Shown in pieces: positions 37,029 to 49,200 of a DNA stretch of 64,000 nt. How positions within the stretch are numbered: position 1 is the first letter of the stretch; each line of letters opens with the position of its first letter. A program made the position numbers and the translations under genes. The notes under the pieces were generated by a model. The model worked only from the letters and a program-made list of their open reading frames with translations. It was not told the DNA's origin and searched no databases. Origin of the DNA: Harmothoe impar (lineage: Eukaryota; Annelida; Polychaeta; Phyllodocida; Polynoidae); assembly GCA_947462335.1 (NCBI GenBank), contig OX381704.1:21282442-21346441 (forward strand), given 5' to 3'.

Positions 37029-37032
37029 GTAT

Positions 37033-38125
37033 CTTGAATATATTGGTTGATACCCTCTTCTACGGTTGTGCATACACATGTAACAGGCACTCCACCTGAT
37101 TTCAAGAGGGGGTTCTCTATTGTGCACTTGAATGCCAGGTCTGTTAGACATGAGATAAACCACCTCAAAACAGAATTGGCGAATTTAGATATAGGGGCCG
37201 TCCATTAATTACATGAAGGGGGGTGGGGGGGTTAGGCCAAATGCGTACAGATGCGTACAGGGGGGGTGGGGGGGTCTAGGCTCATTTTGCCATACGCATT
37301 GTGTACGCATAGGACTGTTTTTCTGGTCATTTTAGACTAAAATTGGCATCTTTTTAGGTCCAAATATCCCACTTAATTTTGAAAATTTTGTTTGGATTCT
37401 CCAAACATGCCAAATATTTTTTGACTACCCTCCTCCTAACTAATAGCCATAAGTACCCCCCCCCCCCTTCCGGGGCCATTAATTTCTGCTTTTGCAAAAT
37501 GCCGTCGCCCCCCTCTCAACAAATTGCAAATGGGGGTGTGATGAGGTATGTATTTAAATTGTAATATTTGGTTCGGATCACTCCATCATGGAGGCTTATC
37601 AAGTTTTGCCCATCCCCCCCCCCCACTGAGGACCATTTTCACTATGACCCCTAGCTCCTATCTTCACCAGCCCCCCCCCCCCCCCCCCCTCCACGCTAGA
37701 TGGCAATATATAACTCGGCCCTAAGCTTGACCAGCCCCCCCCCCAACCTTGCGATATACATTTTATAAGTGGGAAATTTGTCCTAACTATCTACTTCTTT
37801 TATTATCTATGAAAGGAATCAATCTCCAGATGAAGGGGTTTCTTATTAAAAAGAAGACCTTTATAGGATTCTGTTATTTTATCAGTGGGGGGGGGGGCTA
37901 AAAGTGAAATGCGTATGTACGCATGGGGGGAGGGTAGTTCAAATGTGTACATGGTGCAACAGGGGGGGTGGGGGGGTCTATTTTGGCCAGAAATGTGCGT
38001 ACGTAATTAATGGATGGCCCCATAGATATTGTTATTTTCTCTGAAACCTGGTTAAAAGACCAAGATGATGACTTTACAAATAGTTTTCCTAGGTACAATC
38101 CCTTTAGGATGATCTGATGATAGAA
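37033..38125 (+). mobile_element. LINE endonuclease fragment split by a MITE
   Basis: Before 37194 the plus strand reads VHLNARSVRHEINHLKTEL-type text and after 38024 it resumes with DIVIFSETWLKD and FPRYNPF. These are the N-terminal motifs of APE-type endonucleases of non-LTR retrotransposons (NARS, ETWL). Reverse transcriptase is absent, so only a fragment is left. The MITE between has a 3-bp ATA duplication. Confidence 0.75.
37194..38021. mobile_element. GGGGCCGTCCATTAATTAC TIR element
   Basis: Terminal inverted repeats of ~19 bp (GGGGCCGTCCATTAATTAC and its complement ending TGGATGGCCCC), flanked by ATA. The interior is rich in G and C homopolymers in opposite orientations near each end and encodes nothing. 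Superfamily not assigned. Confidence 0.8.
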
Positions 38126-39599
38126 TCAGTATGTATGCTTTATCTGTTCCTGTCAAGCACCTCAAGCCTGATTCAATGGGGTGGGTAGTAGAGGCCAAAC
38201 TAATGGCATTTTATATATAAGGGAATAAAACAGTACTATAATTATGATTTCCAGTCCCCCATTTAGGCTTATATGATTCCTCAAAGTTAGGGAGTGGCTC
38301 ATACATGAGTTAGGCTTATATATGAGATTTTACAGTAGCTTGTGTTGTCATGGTAACCACGATGCAATAGCTAAATTTTAGATGGCTTACAACAAGTGTC
38401 TTTTCATACCCTGTACATGTTATAAAAGGAAACCTACACTTGCAAAAGAATGGTCATAATGAGGTAAATACTCCAGAAATTACCCCCCTTACATAAGAAG
38501 ACAGTGACATTTTAAGATTAAAGGAATTGTCCGCTTACCCCATGTAATCCCCCACCCATCTACCCCAATGAGCTCGCCACATAAAAAGAACATAAGAGAA
38601 ACTTTTACAAACTACAATCATTTATATGTATTCAAACATTATGCATTGAACATGACACAGGCATAAAATAATCTTATATGGACCCAGTATAATCCATTTC
38701 CGAATTTTGTGTTAGACTTGCTAATAAATCTAAACACACAGGTTTATTAGATACGTATCCATCACTGTACGTTTTGGTTTCATCTCCTAATGGAATAGTC
38801 AGGCCATAAATCAGTAAAATCTTGAAGAGATTGGGTGTTTTCATCCCAACCCATGCCTCGAGTGCTGGTATAGCAAAGACCCATTGTTCTATGATTACAG
38901 ATGTGGCATTGCAGACCCACCCACGGGGGTCAGTAGCCTAGTATATCTAGCTGTTCATGGTCTCATGGTCACACAAAATGGGTGGGTTAACTCAAATCAA
39001 TACATCCCAAGAGGTAATAACATATGCCCAGATGGTCAATTAAATTCAGTACATCTCACAAACCCATTGATAATCACAATCCCTATTAGTATTCCATGAT
39101 TCATTGGCTGTCTCCCTACCCTTTGAATTTTGCCAGAATCATTTCCATCACCCAATAACACATATATTTAAGGATAGCATACAGACAGTCAAATCTAAGT
39201 TTATTAGCAGTTATTGCTGATATACAGGCAGGTATGGTAAAATAAACTGATGAAGTTGCATTTAAGCCATTTATCACACATTTATAAACACCTATAGATC
39301 AGGGGTCACTGGACAAATTTTCTTGATTCTTTTCCGCTATATGGGTATAGATTCTTCCTCTTTAGGGCAGGACCCTGGTCGACACCCAGCCCTGCAGATA
39401 ATGCAGATGCAGATGAAGTAAGAATGTGACATTACCCCAAGTTGGTTATGTATAGGGTTTTATGACCCTGTAATGTTTCTTTTTTGAATGTTTTTGTGAG
39501 GAACAAATGGAATTTTTCTTTTACCATCTCAGCATGTTTGAACCACAAAACTCAAACTATTAAATGTTCCCAATCATTCCTGATTACAAGAGCTAGTGA
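38126..39599. other. Intergenic sequence, no gene seen
   Basis: No coding region, tandem repeat or terminal repeat can be supported over about 1.5 kb; AT-rich. Confidence 0.4.
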
Positions 39600-41050
39600 A
39601 ACCAAATATTTATGCCTTTTTTTTCAGAATTTGACCTAAAAAAAAGTGACCATGACCTTGGCCAAGATCATTTGAATTTGTATATAAGTCTGATCCTGAC
39701 ATACATAATCTTGGCCTGGCACTGTCAATATTGAAAGAGCATCTATGATATGTATATATTTGCTTTTTTGAGTGACCTTGACCTTTGACCTCATCCTGGG
39801 ATGAAGCTAATATTTTTGGTCGAGGACTTTTGGCCAATGGTCCGAATTGCCATTGACTATAAAAAACACCTTCAAATGGCCATGTACAACATTGCATTCT
39901 TACTACATCCTGCCTAAAGCAAATATGGCAAAAAGTCTTATATTTGACCTTGATCTGATGACCTTGACCTTGGTAGAGGTCATATCAAGACAAAATCCAG
40001 TTAGGAAATGTCTCTATGACATCTCGGCATCATTTGAGCAGAAAATGTAATACTTATGCTGTTATTCAAGGTCACCAGAGTGATGGAAACTAAGCATAAG
40101 AGCAATTTTTGCACATATTTCAATGTTTGACCTTGAAAAAAGTGACCTTGACCTTGGCCAAGGTCATTTTCATTTTTCATGGCGTAAGGTCTTATATGGG
40201 TCTATCTTGATGTAAAATATTAGCCCTGCCTAATTTATATCAAATGAGCAGTTATGAGAAGTATATTTTCTGAGTAGACCCTATTTTTGAGTGACCTTGA
40301 CCTTTGACCTAATTCTGTGACAAAATTACAATTTTATGAGTGGAAAACTTTTGGCCTATGGTTGTTAATGCCATTGGCTATACAAAACCACCTCAAACAA
40401 CTAATGGCCATATATAAATTGCATTCTTACTACACCATGTATAACTATATATACCAAATATGTCAAAATATGCCAAAAATTCCTATATTTGACCTTGAAC
40501 CAATGACCTTGACCTTGGTAGAGGTCATATTAAGGATTCAATACATGACACTCATCAGACTCTACAAACATGCCAGATATCTGAGTGATTTTATTACTAT
40601 TACGCTCTAGAGGTCACCATGAGTGCTTTCTCATTTCACCCATTGATTATATTTAAAAAAAGAGACGGTTACCGGTTGCCATGGAAACACCAGACATTTC
40701 TCACAAATTCCAGATAGAAAATGTCTCTATGACATCTCAGCATCATTTAAACAGCAAATGTGATACTTAGGCTAATCATCCAGGTCACCAGAGCTATTGA
40801 AAGCAAGCATAAGAGCCATTTTTGCCCATATTTCAATGTTTGACCTTGAAAACAGTGACCTTGACCTTGGCCAAGGTCATTTTCCTTTTTCATGGAATAA
40901 GGTCTTATATGGGTCTATCTTGATGTAAAATATTAGCCCTGTCAGATTTATATTAAATGAGCAGTTACGAGATAAGTATATTTTCTGGCCCGACCCTCTT
41001 TTTGTGTGACCTTGACCTTTGACCTCACCGTACGAGAAAACTGCAGGATT
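39600..41050. repeat. Repeat units rich in TGACCTTGACC (nuclear-receptor half-sites)
   Basis: Direct ~515-715-bp repeat units: the block at about 40013-40317 recurs at about 40729-41040 with high similarity, and a more diverged copy precedes them. Each unit carries TGACCTTGACCTTTGACCT exactly (39773-39791, 40292-40310, 41007-41025), plus further TGACCTTGACCTTGG clusters. Related words occur at 41463-41500 and 43411-43440. Confidence 0.8.
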
Positions 41051-42094
41051 TTGAGAAAAGAACTTTTTTTCTCAGATTGGTATGGGCAATAGCTATATGA
41101 ATCCACCTTCAAATAGTAGTGCCCCCATCACTGGAACGAAACTTATATTCTAATTACCTTTCAGGGACCCACCCTATGGTCTAATAGTGAGGCGGCATAG
41201 CTAATCCATTGTGCATTTTTTGCAGAAATTACCAAATTTCTCACAGACACAGACTCGTATATGGTTAACAAATTTTCATAAAGAGGCGATTTAGACCTGG
41301 TGTATGAAGGCTGTGGCAGCCATCTTTAAAGAATGGTTATTTATGATTGCATTTCTAGCCAGTTTAACTGCTGAGGGTATGTAAATATCCCATTTCTTTG
41401 ACTGCAGTAACACAGCAAGATAGCTTAGATATGCCTCTAATGACCTTCCAAAAGATTGAGAGCAGAGGCAAGGTCAAGGTCATTTGTCAAGGTCAAACAC
41501 CAGCAAAATGGAATTTCCTGATGCATTTTATTCATTTTTATACTTAATTATATGCTCGGTGTTGCAAATTAGAAACATTCAACAGGACAATATATCACCT
41601 TTCCTTCATCTCAGCAGTAGTTATTCTTTCTTAGATGTAGATGCTCTTTGAGTGCGGTATCCATAACAACTCAAACCACTTTGGTTCTAGATATGATATT
41701 GTATTTCATAACAGTACATCGCAGTCACTTTCACCTAGTCATCTTGATGGCCTCTACTGACATATATGCAAACAATATATAAACAAGGGGTGGCATAAAA
41801 CTACTTTTTATTCTTATTTAATCAGCCTAATGGCTTATAATTAATTAATGTAATTAATCAGCATCAAAATATTAAGTTAATGGTAATCTAACCATCACAC
41901 ACATAGTATTCAAATGAATTGATCAATACTACAGGGATAGCATGATTTGCATGTTTAATGCTGTGTTCAATAGCATGAATAACTCCCACACTTCCTACAG
42001 GAAAATGAACTGCAATACAAAGCTTGCAATTGAAAAGGATTTAGGGATTGAGAATATTGTTTATCCATACACTTTAGTGGTACAGCTAGTTATC
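41051..42094. other. Intergenic sequence, no gene seen
   Basis: AT-rich with one more AAGGTCAAGGTCA cluster at 41468-41492. No gene supported. Confidence 0.4.
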
Positions 42095-42463
42095 TCACTT
42101 CTGTGAGCATTCCTCCTCACACATGCAGAGGGCTGTGCATAGAAGATTGGCTTTTCTGCATTTGCAGTTCCAAACACAGCCCTTCTGGCACTTGCATGAT
42201 GTCAACTCATGGCAACTTGTGCCTGCCTCTGGTAGTACAGTCCAGAGTCCATACAGACCACCATCAGTTTGGGTCCAGCCCCAGTGAATAGGGAGAGGTA
42301 GCTCTGGTTGAGGGAGACATGCCTGACCCCTAATGTGCCCTTCTTGGAAGACAGCCCTATTAACATGCTCCTCTAAAGCTGCCTTGGTTGGTTGAATTTG
42401 ATTCACTTTGTTCTTCTTCGCAAAGAGTTTTTTCTTGCCTTTGTTATATCTTTGCACGTGCAT
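42095..42463 (-). pseudogene. Fragment of a CXC-type cysteine-rich protein
   Basis: 122 codons. The segment LPLPIHWGWTQTDGGLYGLW, then LPEAGTSCHEL and a cysteine array (SCKCQKGCVWNCKCRKANLLCTALCMC) matches a widespread animal repeat-derived protein tail with a CXC/tesmin-like zinc-binding array. Such copies are usually short remnants of a multicopy, probably mobile-element-borne gene. The missing N-terminal part and isolated position suggest a remnant, although the frame itself has an ATG and no break. Confidence 0.6.
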
Positions 42464-43855
42464 GTTCTGTCATACATCAGAATGACAAACCCTTTGAAGG
42501 GTTATCATGACTTCTTCAGGTATGTCTTTTGGTGCAGATGAGGACTTGATAAGTGCCTCTGTGTGTTTGGAGTTTGATCTATGAAACCTAGTACTTTGTG
42601 TGATCTAGATCATATGTCTCTCTGTAAATCTTTCTAAAAATTGTGGATATGGCAACTTTGAGAATATGTTAGAGATATTGGCTATGATTAAAACAATATT
42701 AAGGCCAAAAATCACCAAAAATATTAAGGAATTTGCAATTTTTAGAAAAAAAATGGATTTGAGTAATTTTTCATACAGAACATGATGGTATCAGTATATT
42801 TGGCGTTTTTTGAGGCGTTTTAGGGGAGAATCCCTGTTTCCATGGCAACAAAACATTCTAAAATAGTCTATTTATCTTAAGAATATTTATTAGTTAAATC
42901 CATTTCAAGTTTCTGTGTTGCTCCAAATATAAGATATTGCAATTCAAAAAGTGCAGGATACAGCCTTATTGTGACATCAGGGTGTCACGTATAAGATGTC
43001 ATAATTTGGTCTACTCTGTCTCTATTCAAATAGAGGGTACTGATTTTTCAGGCAATATAGTTAACTTTGATCCTTCATAGTTTCACTAATAATTGGAGTA
43101 TAAACAAAAAAGTCCTCAGGCATATCTGGGTTAAGGTAACACTATATAGATTTAACAGAGAAGCAAAATACATGTTACTGATACTGTATACTCAATCGAA
43201 TAGGTTCCTAAGCAACCAAGGACCAAAGATAGATAAAACAGCCAAAAGGGTGGCAAGCCAACCCCCCTCCACTCACCTGGAAATCACCCCCCCCCCCCCA
43301 CACACACACACACCTAGCTTTTGATAATAATGAAAGTGAAAAATACTTGCGACTTGAGTTTTCTTCAGACTCTGGCATATAATTATATGTTTTAACTTTT
43401 CTACCATGGGTGACCTTGAGAAATGACCTTGACCTTCAGCAAACTTCCTGTCCGTGTGGGCCTTGTTAGGGGCAGATCCTAACTAAAGCAATGTGTCTTT
43501 ATATATAGATTAAGTATTAAGTAAATATTCACTTACATGTAGGCATTTTAGTAGATGAGAGAACCTTTTTAAAAAAATGACTTTCCCAGGGGGCTCACAG
43601 GCCCCCTAGGGCAGATCTCAATTGCCTCTTAATGAAAATTGCTTATGTACATGCTTATTAGTCTATATGTGTGCAAAAGATGGATACTTTTGCAAAAAGC
43701 GCACAATCCATCTGTCTACTGTAGCTATGCCGCCCCGCTAACACAGCTAATAGGGGAACAAGTTGTATTGACATGCAGTCATTTTGCACCTTGGCTCCTT
43801 ACGATTGGACAAACAGGAGAGATTCTATGCAAGAAAAGATGTTTTATATAAAGGT
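42464..43855. other. Intergenic sequence, no gene seen
   Basis: No coding feature. Contains a C-run followed by a CA microsatellite at about 43281-43312 and one TGACCTTGACC cluster near 43411-43440. Confidence 0.4.
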
Positions 43856-44289
43856 GAGGCTCCACTAGCCGATTTTATTCACAAATCGGGGCTATTCTCA
43901 CGAATCAGACTCAATTGTATACCATAGCAATTATACATGCATTAAACAGGGGGTACTATACACCATGCAACAGGTATATGTTTGTAAAAAATGTTTATGT
44001 TTATAAACAAGTGGAAAATAGAATTGCCAAGGCTATGTAAGACGCTTTAGGTCCCGATTTATGTCCCGTTTTTGCAACCAAGGCCGATTTTGGCTCCAGA
44101 TCCCATATCTAACAGGTTTGATTTTCATTGGTCTGATCTGCAGGCCGATGTATATACGATGTATACAGAAAATGGATGAATTAATCGGCCAGATAGATTT
44201 CTGAAGGCTTTGTTTATACCTGAGCAAACTGTATAGACATGTACAATCGAATCGTGAGAATTGCCCAAAAAATCGGGTAGTGGAGTCCC
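43856..44289. mobile_element. GGCTCCACTA TIR element, copy A
   Basis: Starts GAGGCTCCACTAGCCGATTTT and ends AAATCGGGTAGTGGAGTCCC, inverted repeats of each other. A second full copy in the same orientation lies at 60111-60635 with matching interior (CAAATCGG, ATACCATA, GTCCCGATTTATGTCC). Non-coding. Confidence 0.75.
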
Positions 44290-45257
44290 AGCTTAAGAGT
44301 TAAAAAGCTTTTCATGCAAACGTATACTGCAGCCATTCATTATTTCCAAATGGAGTAGATGATCATGACGTTTAGATTGCTTATTTTCGAAATAGGGGGT
44401 AAAAGGAAAGGTATAAATCTATATCAGTGAAAATGGAGAGCTAATCATAGGCGTGAGGGTTTGAGCCTACGTTCTACTGCTTCACTCGGGTATACCCTGT
44501 GATTTCAATGGATTATACATATAAAATAACAAATCTAGATCTCGTGATATCACGGGATATTCTGCTCACAGAATCCCCAAAAACTTCCCAGGAATTTCTC
44601 GTCACTAGTTACCAGGGGACTTTGACTTTACCCCCACCAGAACGCATATAATAATTATCTATAGGTAGAATTTATAAAACTTCTTTGGGCAATATTTGAC
44701 CCTAAACCCATCAGAACATAACGAAATAAAGATAGAAATATCAAAATCCAAAATTCCCCCTTGACTGAGGAGATGGAGATGGAGGATTTAGGGGTCACCC
44801 CTCCCCCACACTCCGAGTTAATGTCTGCCCTCCCGATATATTTCGCTCCAGATCTTTAGGTTTTCTCCAGCATAACACTATAAGTCCACCCCTGAGTAGT
44901 CTTACAAAATGTAGGCCTGCAGATGGACATTTATAAACCATACATAGTCTTAAAAATGCAAATCGTGCGTAGTCTTATAAATAGTTTGCCTGTCTACAGA
45001 TGGCATCACTACATTCCATCCTGTCTGCAGAATTGTCATAGTAATACTTATATGTCATGGGGGGGGGGGCTCTACCCCCCAGCCCTTTTTTCCTTTTTAT
45101 TTTGTATTTTTTCTTCAGTCAGGATAGAAATTTGTTAATCAAGTTGGTGGGTTTCATGAGTTTTTCACGGATCATTGATTGGTCTAGACATGATTCTAAT
45201 TTCTCATTGATGTGCGTCCAGAAGGTAACTGAATGCTGTGTTAGTGACTTCCCAGAT
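44290..45257. other. Intergenic sequence, no gene seen
   Basis: AT-rich, without a supported gene; a G10 run at about 45059-45069. Confidence 0.4.
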
Positions 45258-46201
45258 CCCAGCAAACACGCCTTTACCGGGCCAGTACTGACATTGTACT
45301 GGCAAGTACTGGTAGTAACGGCCCAGCACTGCCAATAGCATGCCACTTCTTTGCCTTTTCTTCCTCCATGTAACGGGTCACTAGTGGCAATGTACCGGTT
45401 GCCATTACCGGTATGCCTGTACTGGCTCAGTACTGGCAATCGGACTAGATTATTTCGCAATAATGCCACTTGATGTCACCATTGCATGTCTGATGAGATA
45501 TATGGCCCATATGTATAATTATTACTTAATAATCTTGGTTCACATTGCCTCAACCAATTGAAAATTAGTTTATGATGAAATAGATATCACTGGACATCTA
45601 TATAATACAACATTATGAATTTAATATGGTCAGTTATTGGCTAACAAAGAGGTTTTCATTATAAACACCTCATGTTTGTATTTTAAAGATATATCTTATA
45701 CTGCAGTGGTAGCTATGCTGTGGCATATGTGGATAAGATTGGTCTCCTTCACTCCTGGTTGTTAAAACTAGTTGAGGAAAGATGTTTGACAGGTCACCTA
45801 TTTTATACACTATCTATGTGTGCAGGATGTACAATAGGTGGCAATATGATGTATTTTGTCTCAATATTATAATACTCATAATACATGTACATGGTCTGAT
45901 TAATACTAGCCAGGTTCTTGGTATACAGTTCTGGGCCAGTATTGGCCAAGTACTGGCCCAGTATAGGCCCAGTACTGGGCTGTTTATGGTACACTGTACT
46001 GGGCCAGTATTGGCATGCCAGCATTGGTCCAGTAGTGGCCCAATATAGGCCCAATACTGGGCCGACTATGGCACACTGTACTGGCCCGGTGTCGCCCCTA
46101 TTTGCATTTCTGTACTGGGCCAGAACCGTATTGCCAGCACCGGCCCAGTACCGTTGCCAGCATTGGGCCAGCACCGGCCCATTAAAGGTGTGTTTGCTGG
46201 G
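45258..46201. mobile_element. TIR-bounded GGCCCAGTACTGG minisatellite element
   Basis: Inverted ends: CCCAGCAAACACGCCTTTA at 45258 and TAAAGGTGTGTTTGCTGGG ending 46201. Next to each end lie many degenerate copies of GGCCCAGTACTGG / CCAGTACTGGGCC (45275-45440 and 45930-46175), themselves palindromic. The ~490-bp centre is unrelated AT-rich sequence. Open frames across it on both strands are products of the repeats. It could be one element or two copies facing each other. Confidence 0.65.
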
Positions 46202-49200
46202 ATGTTTCCTATTATATCCTTGTTGACACAAATAAATGTAAATAATATAAGAATCGTAGCCATTTTATGAAGACAATAGAAAACTCCTTATTCACATCTC
46301 GACTGTCTAATGGCCTATAACATTGTTTCGATGTGTAGAACATCTTTTTCTATTTTCTGAATAATCAGCCCCTCGTGATTGACCCACCAGGGCTGCACTC
46401 AATCATCATTCCAACCTACGGAGCTGATACACTCCGAAATGGTCGACATGATGTACGAACGCAGCCATGGTGAGTAAATATGCTCGGGTTGCATTCATGC
46501 ACCACGACGACAAACGTAATATAGACTCTAAAAAGGTTAAGGTAACACTCACCAGCTGGTGTGGGGTCCAGGGCGCTGGACTTTTCCACTTGAGCTTGAA
46601 GACCGGCTTCGACAGCACAAAGGCTTACCAAAATCAGCAGGGTGATAACACGACTGCGCCATCCTGCATTTCAAACAAAAAACACACATTCTTGAAGTAC
46701 ACTGCGGTACAACCTGTTTAGTTCACAGTTATAATCGCTACGTACTGCATTGTTGTCAGGTCCTTAGCTATTTAAACAAACGGTGTCTTCAAAATGTCAC
46801 TATAGACCCATATATATCAAGAAAGGGTGACTTTTTCATAAAGTTTTAATTATGTTGGTTTTAGCAGAATCCTCATAACATTGTCTGTAATGGCTATGTT
46901 CTCTCGAACGTCTCTTATCAGGAGATTCCCAGGACAACTATCTTTCAAATATTGTATAAAAGAGTGCAGTATTTTGACACTATATTCACACAGTCGTTGG
47001 TCAGACTTCATAAATGTTCAAAAACTTTATCAACAACTTTTCTGAAAAGTCACCTTTTCTTGCTGCATGGGTCTATAGCAGAGACTGACTGAGCACCCAC
47101 AAACTGTGGTAGTTTCCACTTATTTTGCATCAATGTATGATATAGGAAGCATGTTATAACGAAGGGCTTGGGATAACCACCAAAGTCATTACATTTAAAG
47201 CTGCCATACTACCTCAGATATATAGAACGTTCACTTTCTGCATATTTATAAAGGGTCTCCTTAGTGCACTGTACTGGTAAGATCCCAATCAAATTTGTGG
47301 CTTTTAACTGTGCTAAATTCAAAGATAAAATCAGAAAAAATAGATTGCTTCCAGCATTCTATTCAGCACTTAATTATATCAACAAGTTTGCGCCATCTGC
47401 AGTGTTACACTAGGAAATAGTAGACTCTGTTGGTAAGATCAGCGATGCAAGACTTGCAGGTTACAGTCCACTCAGTGCTGCCACCTGATGTCATTTTTTA
47501 ACACTAACTTATCAAAGCCCACCAGAATATAAATAGCAGCTGGAATTAGAGTCTTGTTTTGCACATATTAAGAATCTCTTGTCAAAATAAATGACAGATT
47601 ATAATAGGGAAAGGGTTATACAATCATCTGAGATACAAATGAAGATAATATAGGTTTGAGTGTGCCAAGTAGTATAGCAGCTTTAACATGTACAATGTAC
47701 TGTGAAAGTACTTTATTTCGCGGGAAATTAAAAATCCATGGATTTTTCATATACCACTGTATGGATAAAAGTGAGTATATCCTATGTGTGGGACAAAAAA
47801 GATTGCCTAATAATGAGTCAGAATGTTTAAATATGACATTAAACTTTTTATCTATTCCATTGACCCTAATTCCCTGTGATTTTGCTCAAATTTAATTTTA
47901 TTGCTCAATATATGGTCATTTTGGAATAAAATCGTGCACGATTTTATTGCCCCCATTGAATATACACCAGAAAAGACCATGGTTGAACCCCATGAGATAC
48001 ATTTCCGGAGCTCTTACTGCCCATGAATACCATTTTAATGTGCCCCAACCCGAAAAATAATACATTTTTGCAGTATTTGGAACATACATGTGTAGGATTT
48101 AGAATTTGGTTAAAAATCGGATATACCCACTTTAAAATCCCGCGAATTTGCCTTTTCAACTATTTCGCTGAAATTTACACCCTCGAAAATATATACTTTC
48201 CCAGTATAGCTTTTTTAAAGTCAAATCACCACTTCGTGCGTTGTGTAAACTAAACTACAAAGTATAGTAGTTACCAAAAAGAGAGAAAGCAATGGTAATG
48301 AATGCTTACCTGGGCATCCAGGTGTGTCCATGGCTCCGGTACCAGACGCCGATTGGCGTGTGGGCTTAGCTCCGGCTTTACCCAGCTTTATCTGGCGGCA
48401 GAGTCCTATTGACCCAGAGCTGCTCAACGACGTCCGGGGGGTGAGCAGCTCTAGGGTCTGAGCCGTGCTTGGGACGGGAGAGCACGGCGCCTTGTGCAAG
48501 CTGCAAGACGCTCATAACTCCAAGGTGGAATATTTGTAGTGCGAAGAAAAGGCCTTAGCTTTATTGATGCCTGGGGGTGCTGCCTGGATATAATACATTT
48601 GGGACGGCAGTCATGAGTCTCTAGTTAGGCCTTTAAGGGCAACAGAGTGCTTTAATGAATGCACTGCGTCCTTTGTTTCCATAGCTGCATTCATGCGCCG
48701 TGTCGACCCTGTATGGGTATGTATCAACCCCATAGAGTCAGTCCCAGTGGTCACAGAACATTGAATCAACATTGATAGTGGGTTGTCAATATCGATTGAA
48801 CGTTGATTCAACGTTGAACTTATGTTTGTGTCCACTGCAGTACGATGCACGAATAGAGGCCTGACGAGTAACTCACCAGGGCTATATCATGTAATGTATG
48901 AATGCAACTCTGGCATGATGCCGACCCTACAGGATTGATACCGACGGGTAAACATGATGGAGGGTACAAACATGGTTCATGAATTTAGGTTTGCATTCAT
49001 GCATCACGACGAAAGGGTATACTCGGCTGATTTTTGTATATGAATAACATTTTAACATTATTTTGTTGGGTAGCATGGATTTGGCTGTGTTTGATGGACG
49101 TGATGTGTATAATGACTGCTATAGGTATATACAAACATCTCTGTGTTTGGTTGATATATAATTCAATAGTCCGGATAAACTCACAGGGCGCACATAATCC

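Larger units (their letters stand above)
25491..37032 (+). mobile_element. Ty3/gypsy LTR retrotransposon with third ORF
   Basis: The element proper is 25495-37028, bounded by 4-bp GTAT duplications (25491-25494, 37029-37032). LTRs of 311 bp begin TGTAGGG and end CTCTACA and differ at five sites (about 1.6%). Order gag, protease, reverse transcriptase, RNase H, integrase identifies Ty3/gypsy. Pol carries stops, frameshifts and an insertion, whereas gag and a downstream 977-codon ORF are open. Confidence 0.92.

Noticed and set aside
45803..46231. 142-codon and 102-codon frames rich in GPVLA-type repeats
   Set aside because: They are translations of the GGCCCAGTACTGG minisatellite, open on both strands.
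48300..48500. GC-rich minus-strand segment ending at a good splice donor
   Set aside because: Could be a first exon but has no recognisable protein and no partner exon; kept only as a note in the intergenic entry.
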